DNA of 64,000 bases from positions 17,806,952 through 17,870,951 of the forward strand of contig CM019065.1 in NCBI GenBank assembly GCA_009667805.1, read 5' to 3'. The number at the start of each line of letters is the position of its first letter. The stretch's first letter is position 1. The translations under genes and the position numbers were made by a program. The notes under the pieces are model-generated. The model searched no databases, was not told where the DNA came from, and was given only the letters and a program-made list of their open reading frames with translations. This document shows, piece after piece, positions 20,810 through 42,252 of the stretch. Source of the DNA: Leptobrachium leishanense. Taxonomy: Eukaryota > Chordata > Amphibia > Anura > Megophryidae.

Positions 20810-21338
20810 CTAGTGTGTTTTAGTTCATTGAACGCTGATTGGCTGGTTAAAGGTACTGACGAGGGATGAGCGGAGCTAGCGACTCACTAGCGAAGAGCGG
20901 GGCGTGGCCTGACTGAGTTCAGAGTGACAGGCGTGCACGGTTTGTTGAAGCACAAGGCGCCAGCGCGCGGGAAACAAACGGAGGGCGGGAAAAGGAGCAG
21001 AGAGAGGAGGTGAGGGGGAGCTGCCCGGTGTCCCACTGTGTGACAGGCCGAGCTGGATCCCCCCACACCTCATTCACTGACCCAGGGAAGTCACTGTGCG
21101 CTCCCCGGGGCTCCCCTGCTCACTGACACCGTGCAAGGCGCTGCTGTGTGAGCTGTGACAGCATCTCATGACTGGAATCCCCCTCTACCTCCAACACTAC
21201 AACTCCCATGCTGCTCTGCCAAGCTGAAGGCTTCATTAAAGCATCCTGGGAGTTGTAGTTTATGCTCCTGTGGGAGATATTTCCAGCATGTGGCTGCTCT
21301 GACCCCGCTTTACCACAGTGTATGGGCATCAGTGCTGA
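20810..21338. promoter_or_regulatory. GC-rich segment with paired ZNF143-like sites
   Basis: 20870-21110 is GC- and CpG-rich (GGGGCGTGGCC, GCGCCAGCGCGCGGG). At 21194-21206 lies ACTACAACTCCCA and at about 21247-21260 its inverse TGGGAGTTGTAGT; this sequence resembles the ACTACAAYTCCCAG box bound by ZNF143 in vertebrate promoters, but the inverted pair could equally be the ends of a small MITE. No exon could be recognised downstream. Confidence 0.3.
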
Positions 21339-22300
21339 GGCGCGTTCAGTTCCTCAGCAGCTGCTGAATCGTTCCATTGCAGCAGTTCAGTTTGCTGCAG
21401 CCATCTCACTGAACGCTTTGGCTGTGAATATGGAAGTGAAAGGGCAGAGGATCGCTTGATGAAAGGTCCTGTTTCTGCAGAATCCACTGTTGTCCATTTT
21501 ATTAGCACTTTAGTGTTAATGTTTACCGTGTTCCAATAAAGATTTGCTGTTTTTATTCACCAAACCTTCAAACTGAACATTTCCTTATTGGATTATTGGC
21601 TGCGTGAGGCGGCCATCTTTCCCACCTCACACTCAGCTAACCCCGCAGCACCTCTCCACCAGACGCGTTCAGTACCTCAGCCGCTGCAAGTGCTAAGTTA
21701 GCAACTTGCCATTGAACGCCGTTCAGCCGCTCGGCACTGCTAACTTAGCACTTGCAGCGACCCGAGGAGATGCTGCGAGTAGCTGAGTGTGACATAGTAA
21801 AGATGGCCGCTGCCATGAAGCAAGTAACGATTCCGTACAGCAATGTTAATTTTGAGGTTTTTGTTCACCAAAGCACAAAATATTTATTTATTATTTCCCC
21901 CTGCACATAGACATATATTACAGCTCAATTATATATATTGTTTCAGAAGAAACTTTATTCAATAAAAACTATCATTTGTGGTGTGTGCGTACAAAACGGA
22001 ATTGTGCTGACTGCTTTCCTTTATCATATTTTGTCCGAGTCCTACGAAAAACAATCTGAATCTTTCATTAAGGAATCGTCGTCCATTTTACTTCGAAATT
22101 CGCATCCAAAGCGTTCAATGACACTGCTGCAGCAAACTGAATTGCTGCGCTGCATCAATTCAGCAGCTGCTGAGGTACTGAACGGGGCTCTGGCTGCAAG
22201 TGCTAAGTTAGCAGTACTGAGCGCTGAGCTGCAGAACAGCGTTCGGTGGCAAATTGCTAACTTAGCACTTGCAGCGACTCAGCAACTGAACGCGCCTTTG
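21339..22300. mobile_element. Palindrome-rich foldback-type repeat
   Basis: The outer arms are an inverted pair of about 85 bases: 21339-21425 (CGCGTTCAGTTCCTCAGCAG ... CTGAACGCTTTGG) and 22105-22190 in reverse. Inside are two hairpins with nearly identical 21-22-base arms, GCTGCAAGTGCTAAGTTAGC and its inverse, at 21681-21765 and 22195-22280. No transposase frame was seen. The arrangement fits a foldback or composite MITE. Confidence 0.55.
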
Positions 22301-22475
22301 ATCTGGAGCCGAAGGCATTGTAGGATACCGCTGAGTGCCAGGGCATAGCTGAACCGTGGACCCAGGCATCTTACATGAGCTGTTTGCGTGGTGGTGGCAC
22401 GCCCACCATCGCACGAGGTATCGTTTGAGGTGATCCGCCGTCATTCCCATTCTACCAGGCAAGGGAACAATGGCG

Positions 22476-22815
22476 AGACTGCGCACGGCGGTCTCTGGCG
22501 GGGCTGCGCGCGGCGGTCTCTGCTGGGGCTGTGAGCGGCGGTCTCTCCCGGGGCTGCGCGCGGCGGTCTCTGACAGGGCTGCTCGTGGCGGTCTCTGGCA
22601 TGGTGGTCTCTAGTAGGGCTGCGCATGGTGGTCTCTGGAGGGGCGGTCTCTGTCAGGGCTGCGCGTGGCGGGGCTGCTCGTGGCGGTCTCTGGTGTGGTG
22701 GTCTCTGGCGGGGCTGCGAGTGGAGGTCTCTGGTGGGACTGCACGTGGCGGTCTCAGGCGGGGCTGCACGTGGCGGTCTCTGGCGGGGCTGCCCGTGGCG
22801 GTCTCTGGCGTGGAT
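22476..22815 (+). repeat. GC-rich ~25-bp minisatellite
   Basis: Repeats of GGTCTCTGGCGGGGCTGCGC with variants, about 13 units. ORFs on both strands here are artefacts. It abuts the truncated start of the DIRS element. Confidence 0.88.
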
Positions 22816-22977
22816 CTCCTGCTTGTTCGACATCATCAAGTGCAGATGGTCCTCATCACTCCGTATTGGACGTCGCAGTCATGGTTTCCCACCCTGCTCG
22901 GCATGGCGGTGGACGTCCCGCGGTTGCTCCCATTGTCCTGAACACTCCTCCTAGACCCGTCTGACCAGCCACACCCG

Positions 22978-23636
22978 TTGATCCTGGCAGACAGGCTGCA
23001 GCTATTGGCATGGTTGATCTCTGGCAACCCCGCGGACACGCAGGCATTTTGGACCGCACTGCAGACCTCCTCCTCCAGTCCTGGGCTTCAGGGACCTGAT
23101 CTTCTTACCGTGCAGCTTGGGACAAATGGGCTGCTTGGTGTATGGGAAGGAATTGGGATCCCTTTACGGCCCCTCTGAACGTGGTTCTATGTTTTCTCTC
23201 CACTCAGTTCGATGAGGGGAAGGCCTACCGGACGGTCAACGTGATTCGTTCGGCTTTGTCGGCTGGCCATGCGGGCCTCTCGGGTTGCCTATTGGGAACC
23301 ACCCTTTGGTATGTTGACTTTTACGCGGCATGCGTCTTTCTAGACTCCCCGCTACACATCCACATGGGATGTTACTTTAGTTCTGTTCCTCTTGTGTTCC
23401 TGGCACGATAACGACCTGTTATCCCTCAGGACTCTTTCCTCCAAATTGATCATGCTGTTCTGTTTAGTCGCTTGTAAACGTGTTAGTGATGTTTCGCGCT
23501 CTGGATTTTGGGGCTCGGTCTTTTGTGCCAGAAGGCGTGCGCTTTCGTATTTCGCGCCGCACAAAGACTTCCCTGACCTCTGTCCTTGCATTATAACTCA
23601 TAAATTTTCCTATTACCATGACGGAAAGTTTAAATT
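22978..23636 (+). CDS. DIRS tyrosine recombinase fragment
   Basis: Readable across three frames: the N-terminal SAM-like part (DEGKAYRTVNVIRSALSAGH, about 23213-23272) and the start of the catalytic domain with LVACKRVSDV (about 23466-23495), whose Arg is the first catalytic residue. The same blocks occur in the 45-48 kb DIRS copy. The HxxR and Tyr blocks are not present. Indels break the frame near 23110, 23300 and 23500, so it is a pseudogene. The enzyme would integrate the circular DNA form. Confidence 0.72.
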
Positions 23637-23767
23637 CTAATAATTAGGGATGCACCTTTTTTAAGACCGAGTACGAGTACCGATACTTTTCTTCAAGTAC
23701 TCACCGATACCGAGTACTGATACTTTTTTATGTCATGTGACGCTTTCCAAGAACAGACCTCATATAA

Positions 23768-24080
23768 AAATGCCCCCAGCTCATGGATACTGCCCCTCAG
23801 CTCATGGATACTGCCCCCCAGCTCATGGATATTGCCCCAGCACATGGATACTGCCCCAGCACATGGATACTGCCCCAGCTCATGGATTGCCCCAGCTCAT
23901 GGGATATGCCCCAGCTCATGGATTGCCCCAGCTCATGGATTGCCCCAGCTCATGGGATATGCCCAGCTCATGGATTGCCCCAGCTCATGGGATATGCCCC
24001 AGCTCATGGATTGCCCCAGCTCATGGGATATGCCCCAGCTCATGGATCCCCCCCAGCTCATGGATCCCCCCCAGCTCACC
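23768..24080 (+). repeat. CTCATGGAT..GCCCC array in hAT copy A
   Basis: Tandem units of 17-24 bases built on CAGCTCATGGATATGCCCC with variants CAGCACATGGATACTGCCC. The same family fills hAT copy B (46500-47165) and a different TIR element (48490-48870). Confidence 0.92.
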
Positions 24081-24094
24081 TGGAGCTCTCCGCG

Positions 24095-24460
24095 ATACTT
24101 ACCTTCCTGGGCGATGCCGGGAAAGTCTTCGAAGCATTGCGCTCGTCGGAAGGACCCCAGCCGCGACCACGTGGGACCTGGGGTCCTTTCAACGAGCGCA
24201 CGTGGGGAAACTTTCCCGGCGTCGCCCGGGAAGGTAAGTATGATCGCGGAGAACTCCAGGTGCCGGTCCGAGTGCTCTATCAGCATTCGGACAGGCCCTG
24301 CAGCTGCTCACCGCGTTCATACTTACCTTCCTGGGCGATGCCGGAAAAGCTTCTGCGCATGCGCTCGTTGGAAGGACCCCAGCCGCGGTCACATGGTCCC
24401 ACGTGGTCGCGGCTGGGGTCCTTCCAACGAGCGCAAAGCGCGCCCAGGAAGGTAAGTATC
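24095..24460. repeat. Two inverted-repeat hairpins edged by GGTAAGTAT
   Basis: 24095-24237 and 24317-24457 are each imperfect palindromes whose arms contain AAGGACCCCAGCCGCG and its inverse around a CACGTGGGA centre. All four outer edges are ATACTTACCTTCC or its inverse GGAAGGTAAGTAT. Related hairpins occur in hAT copy B. Confidence 0.75.
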
Positions 24461-24469
24461 GCGGAGAGC

Positions 24470-26378
24470 AGCTGCTGTCAGGTATATTACACAAAGGATT
24501 TAAAATGGATGCCTGTAGCCATTTTGTTTTTAAAGACAGTTTTTTTTTTTTTCTTCAAAATTTTCTCTAGGTTTTTTTTTAACAGAGTTCATTCCTGGGT
24601 GAAGTCTTTTATATTTTTTTTAAGAAGTGCCAGATATGAAGGAACCTAGAATGAATGTTTTGTGAGATAATGCTAAGACGTGTCATAAGTAAATTTATTG
24701 GTCTGTCTTAAGTTTTTAAAACAAAAAAAAGAGATTTTGTCTTTTGGGTATAGGAATAAGAGAAAATATTCTGTAATATATATTTATATTCACAAAATAT
24801 ATGTTTATAATCAAGGTATATTTTATTATAATTACAGTATGAAATATATGCTCCAATAAATATTGTAGAAAGTATATAATTGGTAAATAATAAAAATTAC
24901 TAAAGAATAGATTCTGTTGAGTTAACCAGAAAAGAATTTAGCTGATAGTAAGCAACTAAAAGGGAGTAGAGCTATAAATCAGATGGAGACACTGTGTCTA
25001 GTGACTAGGAGGAGAGAAGGTCTTTGCGTAGATTGAACTTTGAACCGAGGTAGGAATATTAAAAAGAAATGGTGGAATTAATTGGAATTAATAAAAGAAG
25101 TGCAATACTGCCCTCTAGAGGATAGTAATATATTATGATTCATATATCAAATAATATAGCCCGTGACGTCAAATTGGCTATAATAAGCGGCAAGGCTCTT
25201 TGTGAGGCAGTCGGAGATTTCAGCAGTCAGACTCACATCGCAATGCATTCAGACGTCCATTACATATGACACTCTGAGAAATCGGAGATTCCAGCAGTCA
25301 GACTCACATCACAATGCATTCAGACGTCCATTACATATGACACTCTGAGAAATCGGAGATTCCAGCAGACAGAGACTCACACTGCAATGCATTACGCATG
25401 ACCCTCTGAGAGTCCAAGATTCCAACACTCAGACTCACACCACGATGCAGGCAGATCCCAAGACATGCGGCAATCAATATTCTCACCAAATCTCTAACTC
25501 ACATGCATTGATTATCTGATATCGATAATCTTCACATATTCCAAAACAAAGCATCACATAGAAAATTCCAAGACTTATCAACATCCAAATTGGACAGGTA
25601 ATGTATGAAATTAATGTAGGAATTAATGTAATTATATATATATATATATATGTTTGTAGACATTCTTGCAACGTAGACTGAGATTCTCAGACACCGTTAA
25701 ATACAAATTCTAAGCAATTTCTATTCTGCAGATAGAAATATGAAGAAGTGGATATAAGGATTTATTCCTAAAAAGAAATGTTGTAAGATTGATACCTATA
25801 TATATGGAATTTGGAAATTACTGTGATTAAAATTAATAAGCAAGGAATTATATAACTATAAAATAACAAAAGATTAGAAGTTTAATTCTCGAGATTAGGG
25901 GAGGATTCACTAAATAAGTTTTTATTACTTATCATTAAATTAGCTCATCTTTTGTTGATCCATGTAGCATAGAGATATATATATCTATAAGAGCTGGCTG
26001 GTTAAACATTGTTTGCTGGGAAATGCATGTTGTATTAAGCAGAGATGTTTATTAACCATTTGTGTATTCGTTACTAACTGATAAGGTAAATGATATTAAT
26101 CATATATGCAGTTACTAACCGGAGATACATATATTGTGAAGCTAGTTTTTATATGCTGACGGATTGTGGTTTATAAATTTTTGTTTATGATATGAGATTT
26201 GAAATTTTTTTTGTATACGTAATAAATATATATATGTTTTTATCCGATTATTGATTATTGTATTTTTTAAAGCAAAACACAGACAATTAAAAGAATTCAG
26301 GATAATTTCTAAGAAATATAGACGATTGATATTTGTGTCTCGTATAAGTTTCTTATGAAATAATAATCCCTGATATAT
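24470..26378 (+). mobile_element. AT-rich insert with LTR-like promoter and poly(A) signal
   Basis: This stretch is absent from hAT copy B and so was probably inserted. It starts near TGTCAGGTATATTAC. At 25150-25200 it has GTGACGTCAA (CRE), ATTGGCT (inverse CCAAT box) and CTATAATAAGC (TATA-like) within about 40 bases, and AATAAA lies at about 26220. Three to four ~72-base direct repeats (CGGAGATTCCAGCAGTCAGA ...) follow the TATA box at 25205-25445. These suggest a solo LTR, but terminal repeats and a target duplication were not confirmed. Confidence 0.35.
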
Positions 26379-27066
26379 TGGCTTCCGGTATCGGGAAAAA
26401 TATCGGGGGGTACTGCAGGAGTACCAAGTACTCCTGCAGTACCCGGTATCGGCACCGATACTAGTATCGGTATCGGTGGAACCCTACTAATAATGACTCG
26501 GAGGCGAGTATTTCCCACCCTGTTTCCTGTTCTGTCCTGCACACACCCGCCTATTGTATTAAATTCACACATTGTTGATGCGTAGTGTCTTTATTCACAC
26601 ACTTTGCGCTGCTGTCAGTGTGTCTGATTGTGTGGTACGTAAAACGTACTGCTAATGGATGTGCCGTGTTGGTGTATACACCCTGTTACGGCTCCGCCTC
26701 TAATTCCATTCCGTGTCCCTTCCTGTCTTTCAGCGTCCTAAGCCTTCTGGTTATGCCTGTTGTCTTCAGATCCGGTTCCCGTTGATTGTTGAAGCTGGTC
26801 CGTCCTATATGGCCTTTGTTGCCGTGTCGCAGGCTCGGAAGAGGAAGTGGATGCTCCCGCAGTGCTTACTTGAACATGGGATTGGGGCGGGACAAGGACT
26901 ATGGGAGGGCCTCCCCATGCTGGGGAGGGGTTGTTTTTCTTCTGTTACATTTTTTTCCAAAGTTAACCCTTTGCTGCTGTTGGTGCAATAAAGGGAGAAA
27001 TGCAAATACTCGCCTCCGAGTCATTATTAGAATTTAAACTTTCCGTCATGGTAATAGGAGAATTTA

Positions 27067-28090
27067 TGAATTGTTTAATTTTGGGGGGATAGTAATTGTT
27101 TATTTTTTGGGGGTGGGGTGATAGTAATTGTGTGTTTATTTATTTATTCGCTGCAGCATGGTCACTGAAATGGCCGAAGACGGATTCGCTGAAGACCGCC
27201 GAACTGCAGAAAAAAAATGTAACTCCCCTATTCTCCTGATACGTTTAAACCAGTAAAAATGCATTAAAATGTTTGTAAATAATAAAAAAGGTCCTTTAAA
27301 AAATAACAAAAAGGTACAGAAAAAAATAAATACGTTTTGCGCTTTGATAGTGGTGAGTGAAAGAAACCTGCAAACATTACACTTTTCATGATTTATCAAA
27401 TAGGTTAATGTTTTACAATGTTTATAACCAATTCTTTTCTTTTTGGGTGGGAGCTGTGGATTGCTGTCACGTTTTTTGCTGTTCCAAGAAGAGACGCAGA
27501 AGCTCGCCACATTTCAAATAACCATCCAAGAAGATAGGCTGCTTTGTGTGCTGGACCGGGACTGCGCGCTGCGACCTGATCCAAGTGGTGAGTGAAAGAA
27601 ACCTAAAAATATTACACATTTTAGGATTTATCAAACATTTAACCCCTTGGCTGCGTAAGATGTGCGGGGGATTTCAAGGGTATTCCCACGCAGCATACGG
27701 AGGACATCCCCCACACATCATGGGTTCCCTGCAGCCTCGGGGAAGACCTCCACGTGTCTGGGGGAATTACCGCAGTGGTCTGACTTTCCCTCCACCCACT
27801 GATGTCATCTTATGGGGGAGCTGTCACATTTTTACACATTTAAAAGCAGAACCTTTTACATTATAGTTTAAAAAAAAAAGGAAAAAATATTGGTGTATTT
27901 TATGAATAATATAATTCTATATAAAACTGGGGGCTCTATCACCTCCTTCAAGGTAACACTGGCGTGAGCGTTAGCTTGAGGTGAGAGCGATGCAAAATTG
28001 ATCTGGGAGCAGCAGTAACGGGTTAAACCCGTTAGCGCTCGTTAATTTGCGATTCGTAGCAGGAGTTTACTGTACTTTGTGCTCCCTATA
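27067..28090. other. Unassigned non-coding segment
   Basis: No gene recognised. A ~62-base block (GTGGTGAGTGAAAGAAACCT ... TTTATCAAA) occurs twice, at 27349-27412 and 27584-27640. TTAACCCCTTGGCTGC at 27639 and CAGCAGTAACGGGTTAA ending at 28026 could be the ends of a small TTAA-target MITE, but the match between them is weak. Confidence 0.35.
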
Positions 28091-28276
28091 ACTAACATGG
28101 GGACCCGCAGTCCGCTCCCTAAGATCAAACAGCGACCTGCGCCTAGCTTCTCCCCACATCACCTCTTCCCATGATACACTGCAGGATTTCTCATGCACAG
28201 CCCCCACCCTCTGGAACGCTCTCCCTCGTACTGTCAGGCTTTCACCTAGTTTCCCTTCCTTCAAACGCTCCCTTAA

Positions 28277-29480
28277 CCCTTTCGCTGCTGAGGCTTTTCC
28301 CGCCCCTGTGCTGAGCTAATTTTTACCGGTTTTGCTCATCATGTTTAAACGTGTTTTGAAGGCTTATTTTAGTATATGACCCAGACATATTATATATCGT
28401 TCTTTCCGTCAGACTCGGCAGATTCATAATATGTCATTATTATATGTACACGTCATGACCTGTCTGTATATTATAACAAAAAATGCAATAAAATATGAAT
28501 TTTCAATAATTTACAACGTGTAAAGTGTTTTTTTTTTCACATTTTAACATGCGAGCGTTTGCAGTTATATTTTGTATGGGGTGCGCTTGTTAAAAAACAT
28601 TAGAGATGGGGTCTTGTTACATTTTTTTTTGGGGAAAATTACGCGATTTTTAACAAACGCACCGCATACAAAAATCGTTAGTGCAGCATCATTGTTCACA
28701 TTATAATTGAAATGGGAACAATATTGCTGCATTAACGAACCAAAAAAAAGAAAAAATTACTTGTTTATTTAAATATTTTTTTATTTTTAGTTTTATTTTT
28801 AATTTTTTTTTGAAAACTTTTTTCATAGTCAAGTTTGGTATTGTTGGAACGGCCATGCTCACATTAATCCCTAACTGCCACGGATCGGGAGATAGGGGGT
28901 TCATTGGAACCCCCTATCTCCACCATTGGTGGCAGTTAGGGGTTAACTCCAGGACTGGCGTCATCGTGCTATGCACGATGACGCCAGTCCTCAGGGGGCA
29001 TTCCCGGAAGCTTGGCCGACATCCAAGATGTCGGCCATCTCCGGGAAAGGATCACGAACGGCGCTTTTCGGCGCCGATTTGTGATCCAGCCCCCATGGGG
29101 TTAATTCCAGGTACCGTTAGGAAGGGCAGGCTGTGCCCTTCCAAACGGTGCCTGGATTAACCCCCGCAACGCTGGCGATCGGGAGGGAGAGAGGTCCGAA
29201 GGACCACCCCCCCCTCCCTTTCAGGCGCCTTCTCCGCACATGCGGTGGGGGGGCGCCTGAATTAGGTGTCATCGCGCCGCCGCGATGACACCTAATTAGG
29301 CGGTCGGCAGTTCCGGGTGCTGGTCTGACATCGAGGATGTCAGCCCGCACCGGGGGGCCCAGCGATCGGCCGGAACCCAGCCGAACGCTGGCCCCAAAGG
29401 GAGGACGTGCTCAGCACGTCCACCGCAAGGAACGTTACCTGCGGGTGGACGCGCTGAGCGCGTCCATAGCAGCGAAGGGG
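28277..29480. mobile_element. TTAA-target DNA transposon, non-autonomous, hairpin-rich
   Basis: 1204 bases between duplicated TTAA (28273-28276; 29481-29484), with inverted ends CCCTTTCGCTGCTGAGG and CATAGCAGCGAAGGGG. A TTAA target and such ends are known for piggyBac- and Kolobok-type elements; which one is undecided. It interrupts an L2 in mid-ORF, so the L2 is older. The left ~230 bases match the element end at 53013. No transposase frame. Positions 28869-29470 hold a chain of palindromes. Confidence 0.88.
28869..29470. repeat. Chain of about ten palindromes
   Basis: Examples: GGAGATAGGGGGTTC/inverse near 28888-28922 nested in CTAACTGCCAC/GTGGCAGTTAG; GGACTGGCGTCATCGTGC/inverse (18-base arms, 3-base loop) at 28952-28990; GGCCGACATC/GATGTCGGCC near 29012-29037; GGAAGGGCA/TGCCCTTCC near 29120-29143; TTAGGTGTCATCGCG/inverse near 29263-29297; CTGACATC/GATGTCAG near 29325; GGACGTGCT/AGCACGTCC near 29402. 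Almost the whole 600 bases can fold. Confidence 0.85.
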
Positions 29481-29544
29481 TTAAGACATTCCTATTTAGG
29501 CAAGCCGACCACCCGATTCACTGATACACCTCACTGCCCCAACC

Positions 29545-29822
29545 AGTCCATCACTCTCACCTTGCAGCCCATCACTCTCACCTTGCAGCTCATCACACTC
29601 ACCTTGCAGTCCGTCACTCTCACCATGCAGCTCGTCACTTTCACCTTGCAGTTTGTCACTCTCACCTTGCAGTTTGTCACTCTCACCTTGCAGTCCGTCA
29701 CTCTCACCTTGCAGCCCGTCACTCTCACCTTGCAGCCCGTCACTCTCACCTTGCAGCCCGTCACTCTCACCTTGCAGCCCGTCACTCTCACCTTGCAGCC
29801 CGTCACTCTCACCTTGCAGTCC
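29545..29822 (+). repeat. 21-bp minisatellite in L2 3' region
   Basis: About 13 units of GTCACTCTCACCTTGCAGCCC; the left units diverge and the right ones are nearly identical. Expanded from the normal L2 3' sequence, where one CCTTACAG-like copy is expected. Confidence 0.9.
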
Positions 29823-30012
29823 TCTCCTTCTGTTTCTACCCCAACCCTTCTAGATTGTGAGTTCCCACGGGAATTGGGCCCTCGTTTCCTCCTGTACTGG
29901 TTTATCAAATATTGTTTAGTCTCAGTGTATTGTAGCCCTGTATATATCGTGCCCATTGTACAGCGCTGCGGAATACGCTGGCGCTTTATAAATAATGAAT
30001 AATCATTATAAT

Positions 30013-31100
30013 AATAATAATGAGCAGCTTATTTTACATGTAGGCAATAATGCCCAAACACTGAATAGGCTCTAATGGGTTAAATAAGGTGTTAAGTCTC
30101 TCCCTAACGTGGTAGAAGGTACCATGAGATAAATCATATTAGCACAGATTATTTTCCTGTGAAATCCATTCATTACTCTTTCCTTTGGATTTACGTTTTC
30201 TCCCTTTTTCCGCTGATTTGCAGCTTTCTTTGTGTGTTTTCTGTAGCAAAGTGTGATGTTATTGCAGCAGTGATTTAGCAGCATTTAATGTATCTATAAA
30301 TCCTATTAATATAACATCCCATCAAGAGAATCCATAGGTAATGAGGCTATAAAGCCCCCGACACTGGCATTAAAGGCGCTCCTTTTAAGTGCTCCTGAAC
30401 AGCCACGTTTACCATCCTTTGAAACTGGCTTGATTTGCAGTCGCCGGGTCTTCCTCAGCATCTTATGGAATGACTCGTATCAATCATAAGGGTCATATGA
30501 GTCTGGGGTCTCTCCTGATCTCAGGATTACACCCCCTCATCCCGTGGCTGGGACATGTGAGTCTGCAGGAGGTGGAACATGGTGACACCTATGCTCATCT
30601 CCTCTTTATTTTAAACACGTTTTGTTCTTAATAAAGTTTGTTCTACAAACTCCATGTGTCGGCAGTAAATCATCACATCTTCTCTTTCCCGGCGCGGGCG
30701 CCATAGCTACCAGTCAGTGAATACGTCTCACATCCAGATGCACTTGGAGACAATGTGTTCATCCGGCCGACATCTCCTCTAACCACTTCCTGGCCAGAAG
30801 TTTGTGCTCAGAGAGTCCCTTTTCCTTTGCTTACTGAGTTACATGGTTGTGTGATTGGTCACTATTTGTATCACTTTTTGAGTTGTTATGATTGTGAGCG
30901 CAGCAGTGAATCCATTTCTGGAACCATTATAAGATTTTTCCATTTTTCTGGCTTTTCTGGGGAATAGCTTTGCGCTGCGCGTGTAATAAATGTTTCTTGG
31001 CTTTGGGTTTATTGGTTTTGGTGTCGTGTTTTATGTCTGCTCTCTCGATACAAAGTTACACAAAGTCTCCATTGATTGAAACAAACACAAAGTTGTTGGA
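30013..31100. other. Intergenic, no gene recognised
   Basis: Downstream of the kinase gene. Contains AATAAAG on the plus strand at about 30630 but no associated exon that I can recognise. Confidence 0.35.
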
Positions 31101-31119
31101 AACGTCCAATGAGGCAGAG

Positions 31120-31125
31120 TTTATT
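31120..31125 (-). terminator. Candidate poly(A) signal of the kinase gene
   Basis: AATAAA on the minus strand, about 215 bases past the stop codon; another lies at about 31007-31012. Either could end the transcript. Confidence 0.4.
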
Positions 31126-31337
31126 GTGCCGTCATTTGCCTTCTATCGCTGTGGCTAATAAGGATCACATAGTTACTGCGTCCATGGGGTTCAGTCTTTC
31201 ACGCAGAACCTGCTGCCGCTGATCCAAAAGAAGGTAAAAAAAACCCAGTATGAAGCGGCCACCAATTATGCAACATACTGGGAAAAAAAACCTTCTTGAC
31301 CCCAGAATGGCGTGATGTTTTCTTGGGGGATGTAAAT

Positions 31338-41489
<10,152 letters not shown>

Positions 41490-41699
41490 CTTCAGCTTCA
41501 CCTCCCCTAACTAAAACCCATAAAAGCATCCAGAGCGCCCCACATCCTTTACACTATGTGCAGCATGATGTCACCACACTTTGACATCACAAGGCACCCT
41601 TACACGGCTAGCAGGTCTGGAAAGATGGACTGAAGAAAACCGTAAATACACAATGTAACGTCATTACTGAAAAATAACAATAAATTCATTTATAATGAA

Positions 41700-42213
41700 T
41701 AACATCACCATGCAGGCTCCTCCCACTGACACAAATGTGTCTCATTACCGGGGGAGGAATGAGTGTGATGGAATATATCTACCAAGATAGGATATGTGTC
41801 TGTATGAATATACAGTATGTGTGTGAATATACAGTATGTGTGTGAATATACAGTGTGTGAGAATATACAGTGTATGCGTGTGTGTATGAATATACAGTGT
41901 AAGTGTGTGTGTGAATATACAGTATGTGTGTGGTATATATATATATACACACCCTACAAGCATGCTGCAATCATTTCTATTGAGAAACATCATTCTCTCT
42001 CCATGATGCGAGTGATGGGCATCGATCATGTTCCCCCTTTATACCCATTAGATGGTGAATCACTTGGTGCATTTTTTTAACAATCATTTTTGAATAAAGT
42101 AACATTTTTGTATATTTTCTAATAAAAAATAATATGTAGTAATGTTTGATCAGACATTATGCATTGTTACAGTAGCACATTAAGTGGGAACCGTTTACAT
42201 ATATGTTGTTAGG
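41700..42213. other. Upstream spacer with short repeats
   Basis: GTGTGTGAATATACAGTAT-type repeats at 41806-41940; otherwise nothing recognised. Confidence 0.5.
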
Positions 42214-42252
42214 GAAGCCATTAGACATGTGCATTCGTTTTAGTACTAAAAC

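Larger units (their letters stand above)
23645..26486. mobile_element. Non-autonomous hAT element (copy A)
   Basis: Begins TAGGGATGCACC and ends GGTGGAACCCTA, flanked by the exact octamer CTAATAAT (23637-23644 and 26487-26494). The subterminal parts match copy B at 46352-47772 (AAGACCGAGTACGAGTAC; TGCAGTACCCGGTATCGGCA). Inside are a tandem array, GC-rich palindromes and about 1.9 kb absent from copy B. It was inserted into a DIRS element. No transposase is encoded. Confidence 0.93.
22816..27066 (+). mobile_element. DIRS-type retrotransposon, 5'-truncated, split by hAT
   Basis: Retains the end of the RNase H region, part of a tyrosine recombinase, an internal complementary region (about 23595-23644 continuing at 26487-26515) and a right terminal region to 27066. 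The edge CGCCTCCGAGTCATTATTAG ... CCGTCATGGTAATAGGA at 27007-27050 is the inverse of sequence around 23610-23644 and 26495-26510, as expected for DIRS terminal and internal complementary repeats. Gag and RT are missing on the left. A hAT element (23645-26486) sits inside the complementary region. Confidence 0.78.
28094..30012 (+). mobile_element. L2 LINE 3' end, split by a TTAA element
   Basis: Plus-strand L2. The C-terminal ORF2 block reads SNSDLRLASPHITSSHD and APTLWNALPRTVRL up to 28272 and resumes at 29485 with KTFLFRQA in the same frame. The 3' UTR ends TGTACAGCGCTGCGGAATAC, GGCGCTTTATAAATAATG and a (TAA)n tail, the same 3' end as the L2 at 14947. The 5' side is truncated at about 28094. 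The two parts join precisely at a TTAA. Confidence 0.9.

Noticed and set aside
22450..22964. ORFs of up to 136 codons in the GC-rich minisatellite
   Set aside because: Repeat-derived; they run into the DIRS remnant in the wrong frame.
27639..28026. Small TTAA-flanked MITE
   Set aside because: The two ends (CCCCTTGGCTGC and the inverse of CAGCAGTAACGGG) match too weakly to support it without other copies.
29653..29853. Ser/Leu-rich ORF of 66 codons
   Set aside because: Translation of the 21-bp repeat in the L2 3' region.
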